64,000 bases of DNA from Prosthecobacter debontii (GTDB lineage Bacteria; Verrucomicrobiota; Verrucomicrobiia; Verrucomicrobiales; Verrucomicrobiaceae). The translations under genes and the position numbers were made by a program. A model generated the notes under the pieces. The model ran no database searches. It was given only the letters and a program-made list of their open reading frames with translations, and had not been told where the DNA came from. Positions 44,725 through 53,758 of this stretch are shown piece by piece (within the stretch, counting starts at the first letter, position 1; each line of letters opens with the position of its first letter). The stretch is taken from positions 186,001 to 250,000 of the forward strand of contig NZ_FUYE01000005.1 in assembly GCF_900167535.1 (NCBI RefSeq), read 5' to 3'.

Positions 44725-46197
44725 ATGAAGCTCTCACGTCTTCTTCCCGCCCTTTTAGGTCTGTTTTCTCTGCATCTGTCCGCCGCAGATAAGCCGGATG
44801 TTTTATTCATTGCTGTGGATGATCTCAATGATTGGGTTGGTCATTTGGGAGGACATCCCCAGGCGAAAACGCCGAACATTGATCGTCTTGTTGCGCGCGG
44901 CGTTAACTTTTCGAATACACACTGCGCGGCACCGGCCTGCAATCCCTCTCGTGCGGCCTTGATGAGTGGTCTGCGTCCGTGGCAGACAGGGATTTATACG
45001 AATGGTGACCCCGCCCAAAAGGTGCTGAAGAACACTTTAACGATCAATCGTCATTTCAAAGACCAAGGCTACAACACCCTTGGCGGAGGAAAGATTTACC
45101 ACAATTTCGGTGCCGAAGGCCGTGAGGATACGTGGACAAAGTGGGTGGGACTTTTTCCCTCGATCAAAGAAAAAGAAGCCAACATGAACGGGCTTCATAG
45201 CGGTCACTTCGATTGGGGTGCGGTGGATGCAGCACCATCAGAGATGGGGGATTACAAACTCACTGATTGGGCCATTGATCAACTCAAGACGGCTCCTCAA
45301 GAACAGCCGCTGTTTCTCGCTGTGGGTTATGTGAAACCGCACCTGCCATGGTATGTCCCACGCGAGTATTTTGAGCGCTTCCCGTTGGAGACCATTCAAC
45401 TGCCTGTGGTGAAGGACGATGATCTGGTGGACATCCCAGCGGCGGGTGTAGCGATGGCCAAGCCGCAGGGAGATCACGCGGCCGTGGTCAAAGGTGATCA
45501 GTGGAAGAAAGGAGTGCAGGCTTATCTGGCGACCATTTCTTTCTTGGATGATCAGGTGGGCCGTCTGCTTGAGGGCCTGGATGCCAGCCCGCGGAAAGAT
45601 AAAACCATCATTGTCTGGTGGACGGATCACGGCTGGGCTTTGGGTGAGAAGCAGCATTGGCGGAAGTTTGCCCTCTGGGAAGAAACAACCCGGACCTCTT
45701 GTGCCATCGTGGCCCCTGGTGTGTCCAAAGAAGGCACGGTCTGCAAGTCCCCCGTGGATTACATGAACATCTATCCCACGCTGTGCGAGCTGACAGGGCT
45801 GCCGCTGCCTGAGCATGTTAAGGCACCCAGCCTTGTGCCTCTGCTTAAAGATCCGAATTCAGCTTGGGATTACTTGGCTGTTTGCACCCATGGGCGTGGT
45901 AACCACGCGGTGAGAGATACGCAGTGGCGCTACATTCGCTACGATGATGGCAGCGAGGAACTCTACGACCATACCAAAGATCCTAACGAATGGACCAATC
46001 TCGCAGGCGAGGTCGGCTTCAGTGAGGTGAAAACCCGTCTCGCGACCGTTCTGCCCGCGGCTGCTTCGGAGGTGACTCCAACCTCCGGAGGTAAAGGCAG
46101 TAATGGGAGCGGTGAGGAAAAGAAAGGCAAAGGCCAGGGGAAGGGAAAAGGTAAAGGAAAGGGCAAAGGGAAAGCGAAGTCTGAAGCTGACGAGTAG
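44725..46197 (+). CDS. Exported sulfatase with Lys/Gly-repeat tail
   Basis: A 490-residue sulfatase of the iduronate-2-sulfatase-like group. Signal peptide LLPALLGLFSLHLSAADK; metal motif DVLFIAVDDLNDWVGHLGGH; catalytic CNPSR in APACNPSRAALMSGLRPWQT, the standard formylglycine-forming sequence; WWTDHGWALGEKQHWRKFAL and YIRYDDGSEELYDHTKDPNE near the C-terminus of the fold. The last 35 or so residues form a low-complexity basic tail with repeated GK pairs (KGKGQGKGKGKGKGKGKAK). Probably secreted and active on a sulfated glycan, perhaps held at an anionic surface by the tail. Confidence 0.93.
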   Translation: MKLSRLLPALLGLFSLHLSAADKPDVLFIAVDDLNDWVGHLGGHPQAKTPNIDRLVARGVNFSNTHCAAPACNPSRAALMSGLRPWQTGIYTNGDPAQKVLKNTLTINRHFKDQGYNTLGGGKIYHNFGAEGREDTWTKWVGLFPSIKEKEANMNGLHSGHFDWGAVDAAPSEMGDYKLTDWAIDQLKTAPQEQPLFLAVGYVKPHLPWYVPREYFERFPLETIQLPVVKDDDLVDIPAAGVAMAKPQGDHAAVVKGDQWKKGVQAYLATISFLDDQVGRLLEGLDASPRKDKTIIVWWTDHGWALGEKQHWRKFALWEETTRTSCAIVAPGVSKEGTVCKSPVDYMNIYPTLCELTGLPLPEHVKAPSLVPLLKDPNSAWDYLAVCTHGRGNHAVRDTQWRYIRYDDGSEELYDHTKDPNEWTNLAGEVGFSEVKTRLATVLPAAASEVTPTSGGKGSNGSGEEKKGKGQGKGKGKGKGKGKAKSEADE

Positions 46198-46296
46198 AGC
46201 TTCTTCCGCTGCTCATGATCGTGCGCTCCAGATGCTGGCGCCGCACACCTGAAAATTGGATTGGCGGAAGTGCCGTGGCCCGTTAGCCTTGTTCCC

Positions 46297-46653
46297 ATGA
46301 AAGCCTTCTCTTCAGCGACCACCTTTCACGTGTCTGAGCTGGAGGCTTCTTTGCGTTTTTACATTGAAGTGCTCGGCTTTACCCAGAAGTTCCGGTTCGG
46401 CAACTACGCGGGGGTGCAATATGGCGAAGTTCAGATTCACCTTTCTGGTCCCGGTGTGCCGAACAAGCGTCAGGTCGGGCAGGGCAGCATCTACATCTTT
46501 TGTGATGAAGTGGATGAGTATTACCACCTCATCACAAGCCGAGGGGCGGTGGCGCAAAATGCACCGCGCGATTACGACTACGGCATGCGTGACTTTGTGA
46601 TTGAAGATCCCGACCTCAACCTCGTCGCTTTCGGGCACGAGGTGAGGCCGTGA
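46297..46653 (+). CDS. VOC (glyoxalase/bleomycin-resistance) family protein
   Basis: A 118-residue single-domain VOC protein: TTFHVSELEASLRFYIEVLG, NYAGVQYGEVQIHLSGPG, DEVDEYYHLITSRGAV and the closing RDFVIEDPDLNLVAFGHE are typical of the beta-alpha-beta-beta-beta repeat fold. These are usually metal-dependent lyases, dioxygenases or drug-binding proteins, and the substrate cannot be inferred. The ATG at 46297 gives the expected start. It converges with the DUF1501 gene with 31 bp between stops. Confidence 0.85.
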   Translation: MKAFSSATTFHVSELEASLRFYIEVLGFTQKFRFGNYAGVQYGEVQIHLSGPGVPNKRQVGQGSIYIFCDEVDEYYHLITSRGAVAQNAPRDYDYGMRDFVIEDPDLNLVAFGHEVRP

Positions 46654-46684
46654 TTTTAGACCCGTTTCGTTGTTGGGATCCGGC

Positions 46685-47986
46685 TTAACCAAAAAGGCTG
46701 GTGATCGGCTGGCCTTTATCTGCGATGGTGAACGGACGCTTGGTGGGGGAGTAGAGCACTTGATCCAGCGGTAGGCCTAGGGCATAACCGATGGTGGCAT
46801 TGAGATCCGGTGGTGAAACCTTGTTTTCGGTGACTTCGATTCCCCGGTCTGTTTTCCCATAAATTTGGCCGCCCTTGATGCCGCCACCCCAGAGTGCAGA
46901 ACTGAAGGCTTTAGGGTAATGATCACGGCCTGAGTTTTGATTGATCTTGGGCGTGCGACCAAATTCGCTCGTCACCACCACCAACGTTTCTTGCAGTAAT
47001 CCGCGGTGATCCAGGTCTGCTAAGAGAGCTCCGAGAGCCTTGTCCAGCTCACTGATTTTTTCAGGCAGGCGCGCATAGATGTCGTTGTGCATGTCCCAGC
47101 CACCACTGGTGACTTCAATGAAACGTACGCCATGCTCGATCAAGCGTCGAGCGAGGAGGCAGCCCTGACCGAAGGTGCTAGTGCCATATTCACTTTGTAG
47201 AGCTTCCGGTTCACGGCTGAGATCAAAGGCTTCGAGATCGGCGCTCTTCATCACCCTCACCGCGTCTTTATAGACGTCACTGTAGGCTTTGACGGCGTTG
47301 TGGCTGTAGGTGTGCTCAAAGCTTGAGTTGAGTTTGGCGGAGAGGTTCAGCCGATAGTCAAGATCTCCTTCGCTGAGGGCGGCGAGGCGTTTGCTGTGTT
47401 GCAGCCCTGTGGAAGGATTGTTCAGCAGCAAAGGCTGGAAGGAGGCTTCAAAAAAGCCGCCTCCGGGATGTTTGCTGTCGTTGGAGATGACCACAGTTCC
47501 AGGCAGATCAGGATTGCCCTTGCCTTGAAACTTTTGCAACCATGCCCCCATGGTCGGATGGCGCGTCGCTCCGCGAAGCGTGTAGCCCGTATGCTGGTAG
47601 TAGTTGCCCTGCTCATGGGCACCCTGCGTGCTCGATAGGCTGTTGATGACCACTCCATGGTGCATGTATTTAGCCACGGTGGGGAGACCGGACCCAAGTT
47701 GGATATCGTCAGCGCTGGTGGCGATGCATTGGGTATCTCCCATGGTGTCAGCCCCAGGGCTCACGCCAAAGGTATCCAAGTGCGTCATGCCGCCTGACAT
47801 GTAGAGATAAATGACATTCCGCGCAGTGGGCACCTGGCGAGCTTTGGAACTCCCTTCGAAGGCAACGGCATGAGCTTGACCGCGGAGCAGAGGCTGCATC
47901 ACGGAGACGCCGAGACAAGTCTTGGCGATATTAAGGACGAATTCACGGCGCGTGGGTTCGTCGGCGCGGAGAGCGGAGGTCTTCAT
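46685..47986 (-). CDS. DUF1501 protein with Tat signal
   Basis: A 433-residue DUF1501 protein with a Tat signal (TRREFVLNIAKTCLGVSVMQ). It is close in sequence to the protein at 9200: both have YLYMSGGMTHLDTF-type, FGQGCLLARRLIEHGVRFIE, SEFGRTPKINQNSGRDHYP and DLNATIGYALGLPLDQVLYS segments and near-identical C-termini. Its PSCyt2/PSD1 partner lies 45 bp upstream on the same strand, so the two are probably cotranscribed. Enzymatic role unknown; export in folded form is inferred from the signal. Confidence 0.93.
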   Translation of the reverse strand: MKTSALRADEPTRREFVLNIAKTCLGVSVMQPLLRGQAHAVAFEGSSKARQVPTARNVIYLYMSGGMTHLDTFGVSPGADTMGDTQCIATSADDIQLGSGLPTVAKYMHHGVVINSLSSTQGAHEQGNYYQHTGYTLRGATRHPTMGAWLQKFQGKGNPDLPGTVVISNDSKHPGGGFFEASFQPLLLNNPSTGLQHSKRLAALSEGDLDYRLNLSAKLNSSFEHTYSHNAVKAYSDVYKDAVRVMKSADLEAFDLSREPEALQSEYGTSTFGQGCLLARRLIEHGVRFIEVTSGGWDMHNDIYARLPEKISELDKALGALLADLDHRGLLQETLVVVTSEFGRTPKINQNSGRDHYPKAFSSALWGGGIKGGQIYGKTDRGIEVTENKVSPPDLNATIGYALGLPLDQVLYSPTKRPFTIADKGQPITSLFG

Positions 47987-48031
47987 GGCGTAGGCGGGGT
48001 GCTGAAGCTGAAAGTGACGGCCTAACTGATC

Positions 48032-50182
48032 TTACTGGATGAAAAGAAACTGCGAGCCAGTGATCAGAGCGTGGGTGATGTCATCCACGGCTTTGTCTCC
48101 CCGGTCATGGAACACCTCGGTCAGGACGGTGTTTTCCTCCTGAGTTGGGCGGCGGCTCAGCAGGGCTTCGTAGAGGAGCGCTCCCTTTTGTTCTGGGCTT
48201 GGAGCCTTGTCCAAATGCTGGCTTAACAGAGACAACGGGCTGGTCAGACTTTCCACCACGGGGCCATTGAGCATGGTTAGTGCTTGGGGCACGGAGGCGT
48301 CGTCATTGGCATTGTCAATCAACTCACGATCTGATTGACCAAAGGTGCGGAGTAAGTGGCCTGGGCGGGCAGGGGAGTTCAGCTCAGAAGCTCGTGCGAC
48401 CATGATGTTGTTGGCGGCTGCTTTGGCGGCTTGTTTACGCTCCTCTCGGGGTAAGCTGGCGAGTGCTTTTTTATCAATGGTGGTGCGTTTGTTTTGTCGG
48501 TTGGGATTGTAGCCTCGGATCAGATCCTCCGCGCGTTCCTCACCGATCAGGTTGACGAGAAGATCATTGCTAGCTTCACGGCGCAATTTGCTGGCGGCCC
48601 TAGCCAGTTCCTTGGCGGCGGCTGGGTCATTGGTGTTGCCTTTTTGAGCGGCGATCTTCGCGCGCATTTCATCCAGCTTGCGGTCATTCTCTTTGCGCTG
48701 CTCCATGCCTTCTTTGGCGGCAGCGATGATACCTTCTGGTCCCTTAGTTTTCATCGTATTGATGAACATGTTCAGGTCGCCCAGGTATTGATGGAGACGG
48801 ACATTTTCTTCATCCACTTCGCTGTCTTTGTTCCCCTGAGTGAGAGTGAGTAAGGAATCCCAGATCTGTTCCGCACTCATGCGGCGCAAAGTAGGGCCCG
48901 TGAAATGGTAGGTCTCACCGAGCGCCACTTCCTGCGTGCTGGCCATGCGTTGATAGGTATCTGTGTTGTAGAGGACGCGCAGGAAAGATTTGATGGAATA
49001 CTGTTTATCAATCATCAACTGCGCGAGGTAATCCATGAGTGCGGGATTGCTGGCGACGGTTGAGTCCGTCATTTCATCCAGGGGTTCGATCAAGCCGAGG
49101 CCAAAGACGTGCTTCCACATCCGGTTGGCAATCACGGTCGTGAAACGGGGGTTTTTCGGGTCGGTCATCCAGTCAGCGAAGGCTTGGATCGTCGTCTGAC
49201 CTTCTTTGGGTTTAGCTTCGTGACCGAACATCGCGCGGGGTTGGATAGCCTCGCCAGGTTGACCATCCTTGTATTTATAATCGTCTGGGAGCTTGGGCAG
49301 TTTGCCTTCATGCCAAGTCACGGAGGTGTAGCGAAGCGGCTTCATCACGTCGCCCAGGGCCTTGCGCACTTGCTGAAGTTCTTCGCGGCTGGCGGAGCCT
49401 ACTTTATTGGCTTCTTCCCGCATCTTGGCGACCTCTTCGGGATGCTCCTTCATGTATTGGCGGCGCTCTTTGGGCTTCATGTCCGCCAGCACATCAGGCA
49501 CTTGTTTGCCTTGAGGCTTTTTCGGAATCTTGATCTCTGCTCCACTGCCGCTGCCGCGTGTGTCCATGCCGTAAGTGAAGGCGGCCATGCTGTAGTAGTC
49601 CATTTGGCTCCACTTGTCGAAAGGATGATTGTGGCACTGGGCGCAGACGATGCTGGTGCCGAGAAAGACCTGCACGGTGTAGGCCAGGTGATCGAGCTTG
49701 TTCTCATCCCGCTGGTAGAAACCGATGCTGCCGCTATCCCAGGCACCGCCTTCCGTCGTGAGCAGCTTTTTCACAAACTCATCATAGGGCGTATTGGCCT
49801 TGAGTTCCTTCTTCAGCCATTCCTCATAGGCCTCTGCGGTGATTTTGCCTTTGGCGTTATCCGTGAGGCGCAGCACATCGGCCCAGAAGTTAAACATGTG
49901 GCTGGTGTAGCCATCACTCGCCAGCAGCTTATCAATGAGCTTGGCTCTCTTGTCACGGTCGGTGGACTGCATGAAGTCCTGGCGTTCATCGAGACTGGGA
50001 ATGCGTCCGGCAATGTCCAGATAGAGACGGCGCACGATCACGTCATCGGAAGCGGGGGGATTGGGTTGAAGGTTTTGCTTTTGCCAATCCGCAGCCAGGA
50101 GGCTGTCAATTTGAGCGGCCTCTGGCAGGGCCGCCCCGTGGGAAAGGGTGGCGGCCAGCAGGAAAAGGGCGATTTTTTTCAT
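48032..50182 (-). CDS. PSCyt2/PSD1 (DUF1549/DUF1553) exported cytochrome-like protein
   Basis: A 716-residue exported protein with signal peptide ALFLLAATLSHGAALPEA, a DUF1549 domain with CAQCH (SIVCAQCHNHPFDKWSQMDY, near residue 182), and a C-terminal DUF1553 domain ending in DDITHALITGSQFLFIQ. It parallels the protein at 6981 in length and block order (RLYLDIAGRIPSLDERQDF, TSPLSLL region), and both carry a Lys/Glu/Arg-rich helical insert between the domains (AAKELARAASKLRREASNDL here). It is the first gene of a leftward pair with DUF1501. Confidence 0.93.
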   Translation of the reverse strand: MKKIALFLLAATLSHGAALPEAAQIDSLLAADWQKQNLQPNPPASDDVIVRRLYLDIAGRIPSLDERQDFMQSTDRDKRAKLIDKLLASDGYTSHMFNFWADVLRLTDNAKGKITAEAYEEWLKKELKANTPYDEFVKKLLTTEGGAWDSGSIGFYQRDENKLDHLAYTVQVFLGTSIVCAQCHNHPFDKWSQMDYYSMAAFTYGMDTRGSGSGAEIKIPKKPQGKQVPDVLADMKPKERRQYMKEHPEEVAKMREEANKVGSASREELQQVRKALGDVMKPLRYTSVTWHEGKLPKLPDDYKYKDGQPGEAIQPRAMFGHEAKPKEGQTTIQAFADWMTDPKNPRFTTVIANRMWKHVFGLGLIEPLDEMTDSTVASNPALMDYLAQLMIDKQYSIKSFLRVLYNTDTYQRMASTQEVALGETYHFTGPTLRRMSAEQIWDSLLTLTQGNKDSEVDEENVRLHQYLGDLNMFINTMKTKGPEGIIAAAKEGMEQRKENDRKLDEMRAKIAAQKGNTNDPAAAKELARAASKLRREASNDLLVNLIGEERAEDLIRGYNPNRQNKRTTIDKKALASLPREERKQAAKAAANNIMVARASELNSPARPGHLLRTFGQSDRELIDNANDDASVPQALTMLNGPVVESLTSPLSLLSQHLDKAPSPEQKGALLYEALLSRRPTQEENTVLTEVFHDRGDKAVDDITHALITGSQFLFIQ

Positions 50183-50391
50183 GGCGTGAAGACTTGCTTC
50201 TCTGTAACCATCGCTGAAACGTGCTGGTGCGGGGGTTATTCATCTATTTTTCAATCGGCAGGATCCTCCGTATCCCAGAAAGGAATCCTCCAGGGAGGAG
50301 ATGAAAAAAGCTGTGTTTAACCGTGCTAAATTCCTCTTGCCAAGATTGGCATCCGTGGTTTGTTCACAGCCCTATTTAACATTTCACACAC

Positions 50392-50416
50392 AACCCGCCT
50401 GACAAGGTGTCGGGTT
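50392..50416 (+). promoter_or_regulatory. Hairpin in the rpsO leader
   Basis: AACCCG (50392-50397) pairs with CGGGTT (50411-50416), ending 12 bp before the rpsO ATG. Many bacteria control rpsO by S15 binding to its leader; a similar role is possible but rests on position only. Confidence 0.35.
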
Positions 50417-50428
50417 TAACAACAGACC

Positions 50429-50686
50429 ATGAGCGAAGCTACTACCAGCCCCCAAGTATTCAAACTGCACGAAAAAGACACCGGCAGCGCCGACGTGCAG
50501 GTCGCAATCTTGACGGCCCGTATCAACGAACTGACGGAGCACCTGACGGTCCACTCTAAGGATCACTCCACCCGTCGCGGCCTCCTCAAGATGGTGGCCC
50601 GCCGCCGCAAGCTGCTCGACTACCTGAAGCTGACTGCAAACGACCGTTATCAGAAGATTCTGAAAGGTCTGAGCCTGCGCCGCTAA
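50429..50686 (+). CDS. rpsO: 30S ribosomal protein S15
   Basis: An 85-residue S15, a primary 16S rRNA central-domain binder. Core blocks are [40 protein letters not shown] and [19 protein letters not shown]. Length is typical once the few extra N-terminal residues are discounted. It precedes pnp, a gene order conserved across many bacteria; a terminator and about 250 bp separate the two, so pnp probably has its own promoter as well. Confidence 0.98.
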   Translation: MSEATTSPQVFKLHEKDTGSADVQVAILTARINELTEHLTVHSKDHSTRRGLLKMVARRRKLLDYLKLTANDRYQKILKGLSLRR

Positions 50687-50703
50687 TTGACCTTCTTTTC
50701 TAA

Positions 50704-50735
50704 CGAGGGGTGATGAAAATCACCCCTTGTTTTTT
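50704..50735 (+). terminator. Rho-independent terminator after rpsO
   Basis: An 11-bp stem with one G-T pair (CGAGGGGTGAT / ATCACCCCTTG), a GAAA loop and a TTTTTT tail, 17 bp past the rpsO stop. Confidence 0.93.
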
Positions 50736-50933
50736 ATAGAGGTATTGCGGGCGTTCAAAGAGCGCGATTGAGAGACCTATGAGTCTTTTGAGGCCGCCAG
50801 CCTTCTCTTCTGAGAGGTTTATCGAAGGCCGCCATGCTCCAACTAAAGCGGGCGCTCGTGCTGACACGTGGTGCCCCGTTGAGCGTCAAAGCGGTCATCC
50901 ATTTCCCAACAAACAAAATAGAATACAGCCACC

Positions 50934-53096
50934 ATGGCCATCCAAAAAGTAAGCACTCCCTGCGGTTCAGGGGTCATTGAAATCGAAACTGGCAAATATG
51001 CCCACCTTGCCGACGGTGCTGTCACCGTCCGCCTTGGTGATACCATCGTCATCGTCACTGCTGTCTCCGCCACGAAAGTGAAAGACGGCCAAGACTTCTT
51101 CCCGCTCACGGTTGAATACAAAGAAAAAGCCTCCGCAGCCGGTAAGTTCCCTGGTGGTTACTTCAAGCGCGAGGGCCGCCCAACGGAAAAGGAAATCCTC
51201 ACCGCTCGTATGACGGACCGCCCTCTGCGTCCGCTCTTCCCGAAAGGCTACTACTACGACACCCAGGTGATCACCTTGTTGTTGAGCGCCGATGGCGAAA
51301 ATGACTCCGATATCCTGAGCATCAACGGAGCTTCTGCTGCTCTTTGCATCTCGGACATTCCTTTTGCAGGCCCGATCGGTGCTGTGCGTGTGGGACGCGT
51401 CAATGGCCAGTTTGTGGTGAACCCCACTCACAGCCAGCGTGAATACAGCGACCTCGACCTCGTGTATGTTGGTAACAAGACCGACGTGATCATGATCGAA
51501 GGTGCTGCCAACGAGTTGCCTGAAGATCAATTCATCGCTGCCCTTCGCTTCGCTCAGGAAAGCATCCAGGGGATCGTGAAGGCCCAGGAAGAACTCGCCG
51601 CTCTGGCTGGTAAGCCAAAGCGTGTGGTGCCTCTCATGCTGGTGAAAGATGAGCTGCTCGAAGTCGCCTACGAAATCGCTGGTGACCGCATCGAAGGCGC
51701 TCTCTATCAGCCAAGCAAGGTCGCCCGTGGCAAAGCCGTCGGCGCGCTTAAAGACGAAGTCGAAACCGCCATCAAGTCTCGTTACCCAGAAGCGACTGCT
51801 TTTGAAATCAGCCAGGCCTTTGACTACCTCCAGAAGAAAGCTTTCCGCATTTCCATCCTGGATAAACTCAACCGTTGCGACGGTCGTGGCATTGATCAGA
51901 TCCGCCAGCTCTCCGGCGAAGCTTCCGTGCTGCCTCGCACTCACGGTTCTGCTATCTTCTCCCGCGGTGAAACCCAGGCTCTGGCCATTGCCACACTGGC
52001 TCCAGCCGATGAAGCTCAGGAAATGGACACCTACGCCGGTGGTCCAGATACGAAGCGCTTCATTCTTCACTACAACTTCCCTCCGTTCTCCGTCGGTGAG
52101 ACGGGCCGTTTCGGTGGTCAGAACCGTCGTGAAATCGGTCACGGTGCCTTGGCTGAGCGCTCCATTGAGCCCGTCATTCCACCGAAGGAAAAGTTCCCTT
52201 ACGCCATCCGCGTGAGCAGCGAGGTGATGAGCTCCAACGGCTCCACTTCCATGGCCTCCGTTTGCTCTGGTGTCATGGCCCTTCTGGACGCGGGTGTTCC
52301 CCTCATCCGCCCTGTGGCTGGTATCTCCGTCGGTCTCGTGACCGAGTTCGATGCCAATGATCAGATGAAGCGTTACCTCACCATGATGGACATCCTCGGC
52401 TCTGAGGACCACTTCGGTGACATGGACTTCAAACTCTGCGGCACGACCGAAGGTGTGACTGGTTATCAGCTTGACCTTAAGCTTCCTGGTATCCCTCTGA
52501 GCATCCTGGAAGAAGCCATCGCGAAAGCCAAGAATGGCCGCACGGAAGTGCTTGGCGCTATGGCAGCTGCGATCGCTGAAGTCCGTCCGCTGAGCCCACA
52601 CGCTCCTCGCATTGAGATCCTGAAAATCAACCCAGACAAGATCGGTGAACTCATCGGTCCTGGCGGCAAGAACATCAAGGGCATCCAGGCTGAGTCTGGC
52701 GCTGAGATCAGCATCGAAGACGACGGCACCATCTATGTTTATGCGACCCGCAAGGAAGGTCTGGAGCGCGCGATCGAGATGATCAGCGGCGTGTCCCAAG
52801 AGATCGAACCCGGCAAGATCTACACCGGCAAGATCGTCAGCACGACGAACTTCGGTGCGTTCATGAATCTGGGTGGCAAGAAGGACGGTCTGATCCACAT
52901 TAGCGAACTGGCCGACTTCCGTGTCAACAAGGTCGAAGACGTCGTCAAGGTAGGTGACATCGTCACCGCCAAATGCCTGGGCATTGACGAAAAAGGCCGC
53001 GTGAAGATGAGCCGCAAGGCCGCCATGAAGGAGAAAGACGCTGCAGCTAAGGCTGAAGGCGAGGCCGAAGAGGCTCCTGCTCCTGTGGAAGCTTAA
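50934..53096 (+). CDS. pnp: Polynucleotide phosphorylase
   Basis: A 720-residue 3'-5' phosphorolytic exoribonuclease. Two RNase PH domains (YAHLADGAVTVRLGDTIVIV; GRFGGQNRREIGHGALAERS with the FxxR-type phosphate-binding region), a linking helical domain, then KH (INPDKIGELIGPGGKNIKGI) and S1 (YTGKIVSTTNFGAFMNLGGK) RNA-binding domains, followed by an acidic Ala/Glu tail. Domain order and length match the family. The 250-bp leader, with a small hairpin (CCTTC at 50801 with GAAGG at 50824), could be where RNase III-type autoregulation acts, though no target is proven. Confidence 0.98.
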   Translation: MAIQKVSTPCGSGVIEIETGKYAHLADGAVTVRLGDTIVIVTAVSATKVKDGQDFFPLTVEYKEKASAAGKFPGGYFKREGRPTEKEILTARMTDRPLRPLFPKGYYYDTQVITLLLSADGENDSDILSINGASAALCISDIPFAGPIGAVRVGRVNGQFVVNPTHSQREYSDLDLVYVGNKTDVIMIEGAANELPEDQFIAALRFAQESIQGIVKAQEELAALAGKPKRVVPLMLVKDELLEVAYEIAGDRIEGALYQPSKVARGKAVGALKDEVETAIKSRYPEATAFEISQAFDYLQKKAFRISILDKLNRCDGRGIDQIRQLSGEASVLPRTHGSAIFSRGETQALAIATLAPADEAQEMDTYAGGPDTKRFILHYNFPPFSVGETGRFGGQNRREIGHGALAERSIEPVIPPKEKFPYAIRVSSEVMSSNGSTSMASVCSGVMALLDAGVPLIRPVAGISVGLVTEFDANDQMKRYLTMMDILGSEDHFGDMDFKLCGTTEGVTGYQLDLKLPGIPLSILEEAIAKAKNGRTEVLGAMAAAIAEVRPLSPHAPRIEILKINPDKIGELIGPGGKNIKGIQAESGAEISIEDDGTIYVYATRKEGLERAIEMISGVSQEIEPGKIYTGKIVSTTNFGAFMNLGGKKDGLIHISELADFRVNKVEDVVKVGDIVTAKCLGIDEKGRVKMSRKAAMKEKDAAAKAEGEAEEAPAPVEA

Positions 53097-53116
53097 CCTT
53101 CAAGGTTAACCTCTCT

Positions 53117-53151
53117 AACCCCCGACTGCCGCAAGGTGGTCGGGGGTTTTT
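53117..53151 (+). terminator. Rho-independent terminator after pnp
   Basis: A 10-bp perfect stem (AACCCCCGAC / GTCGGGGGTT) extended inward by TGCC/GGTG pairs to a GCAA tetraloop, followed by TTTTT. It starts 20 bp past the pnp stop. Confidence 0.93.
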
Positions 53152-53290
53152 GCTGTTAGGCCTTGTTCATCCAAGTTGTTTGAGGCTTGGGTGTGGACAT
53201 CGTTACCCCATGGGGCATGGGTTGCTCTTGGACGAGTGTGAAGCCCTAGCTTCTGGCGCAAAGCCGATGCGGTTCACTAAGTACAATCAA

Positions 53291-53677
53291 TCACGCCATC
53301 ATGGGCGGATGCATCTCGAATCGTGGGATCCGCGCACAGATGGGCCGGCCTTGGCCCGTGGTGCCGAAGAAGGACCCCGTGGCGGTGCTTTCCGCTTTGA
53401 TTACGTGGTAGGAGTTGTAGCTGAAGGTTTGACCGGGTTCCAGCTTGGGGAACTGACCGACCACTCCATCTCCCTCCACGACGAGGGTATCTCCATCGGT
53501 ATCTCGGACGATCCACTTGCGGCCAAAGATGTTCACCGTCTCCTGGGAATCGTTGTGGATGGAGACGTGGTAAACGAACGGGTGCGGGCGATCCGGTGGG
53601 GCTGGACGCGTTGGATCATACTGGACCTCGTCCACGGTGACGGACAGACCGGTAAGATGCTCAAAACGCACGTTCAT
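53291..53677 (-). CDS. apaG: ApaG-domain protein
   Basis: A 128-residue protein of the ApaG/DUF525 family, an immunoglobulin-like fold of unknown exact function that has been tied to divalent cation and polyphosphate or Ap4A metabolism. Visible blocks: HPFVYHVSIHNDSQETVNIF, RKWIVRDTDGDTLVVEGDGV, VGQFPKLEPGQTFSYNSYHV and ATGSFFGTTGQG. It is a single gene, divergent from thiD with an 80-bp gap that contains a perfect inverted repeat. Confidence 0.93.
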   Translation of the reverse strand: MNVRFEHLTGLSVTVDEVQYDPTRPAPPDRPHPFVYHVSIHNDSQETVNIFGRKWIVRDTDGDTLVVEGDGVVGQFPKLEPGQTFSYNSYHVIKAESTATGSFFGTTGQGRPICARIPRFEMHPPMMA

Positions 53678-53705
53678 ATAATTCTCAGATTAAGGGCAGA
53701 GCCGC

Positions 53706-53730
53706 AAAGGTCAAGGCACGCTTGACCTTT
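53706..53730. promoter_or_regulatory. Perfect 10-bp inverted repeat between apaG and thiD
   Basis: AAAGGTCAAG (53706-53715) and CTTGACCTTT (53721-53730) flank a 5-base spacer in the 81-bp divergent gap. There is no T-tract on either side, so it is not a terminator; an operator for one or both genes, or a leader hairpin for thiD, is more likely. Confidence 0.45.
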
Positions 53731-53758
53731 GACCCCTTTAGCGGATGACTGTTCATTC

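Noticed and set aside
50967..52898. 643-codon minus-strand frame opposite pnp
   Set aside because: Antisense shadow of pnp caused by codon bias; no start signal and composition unlike a real protein.
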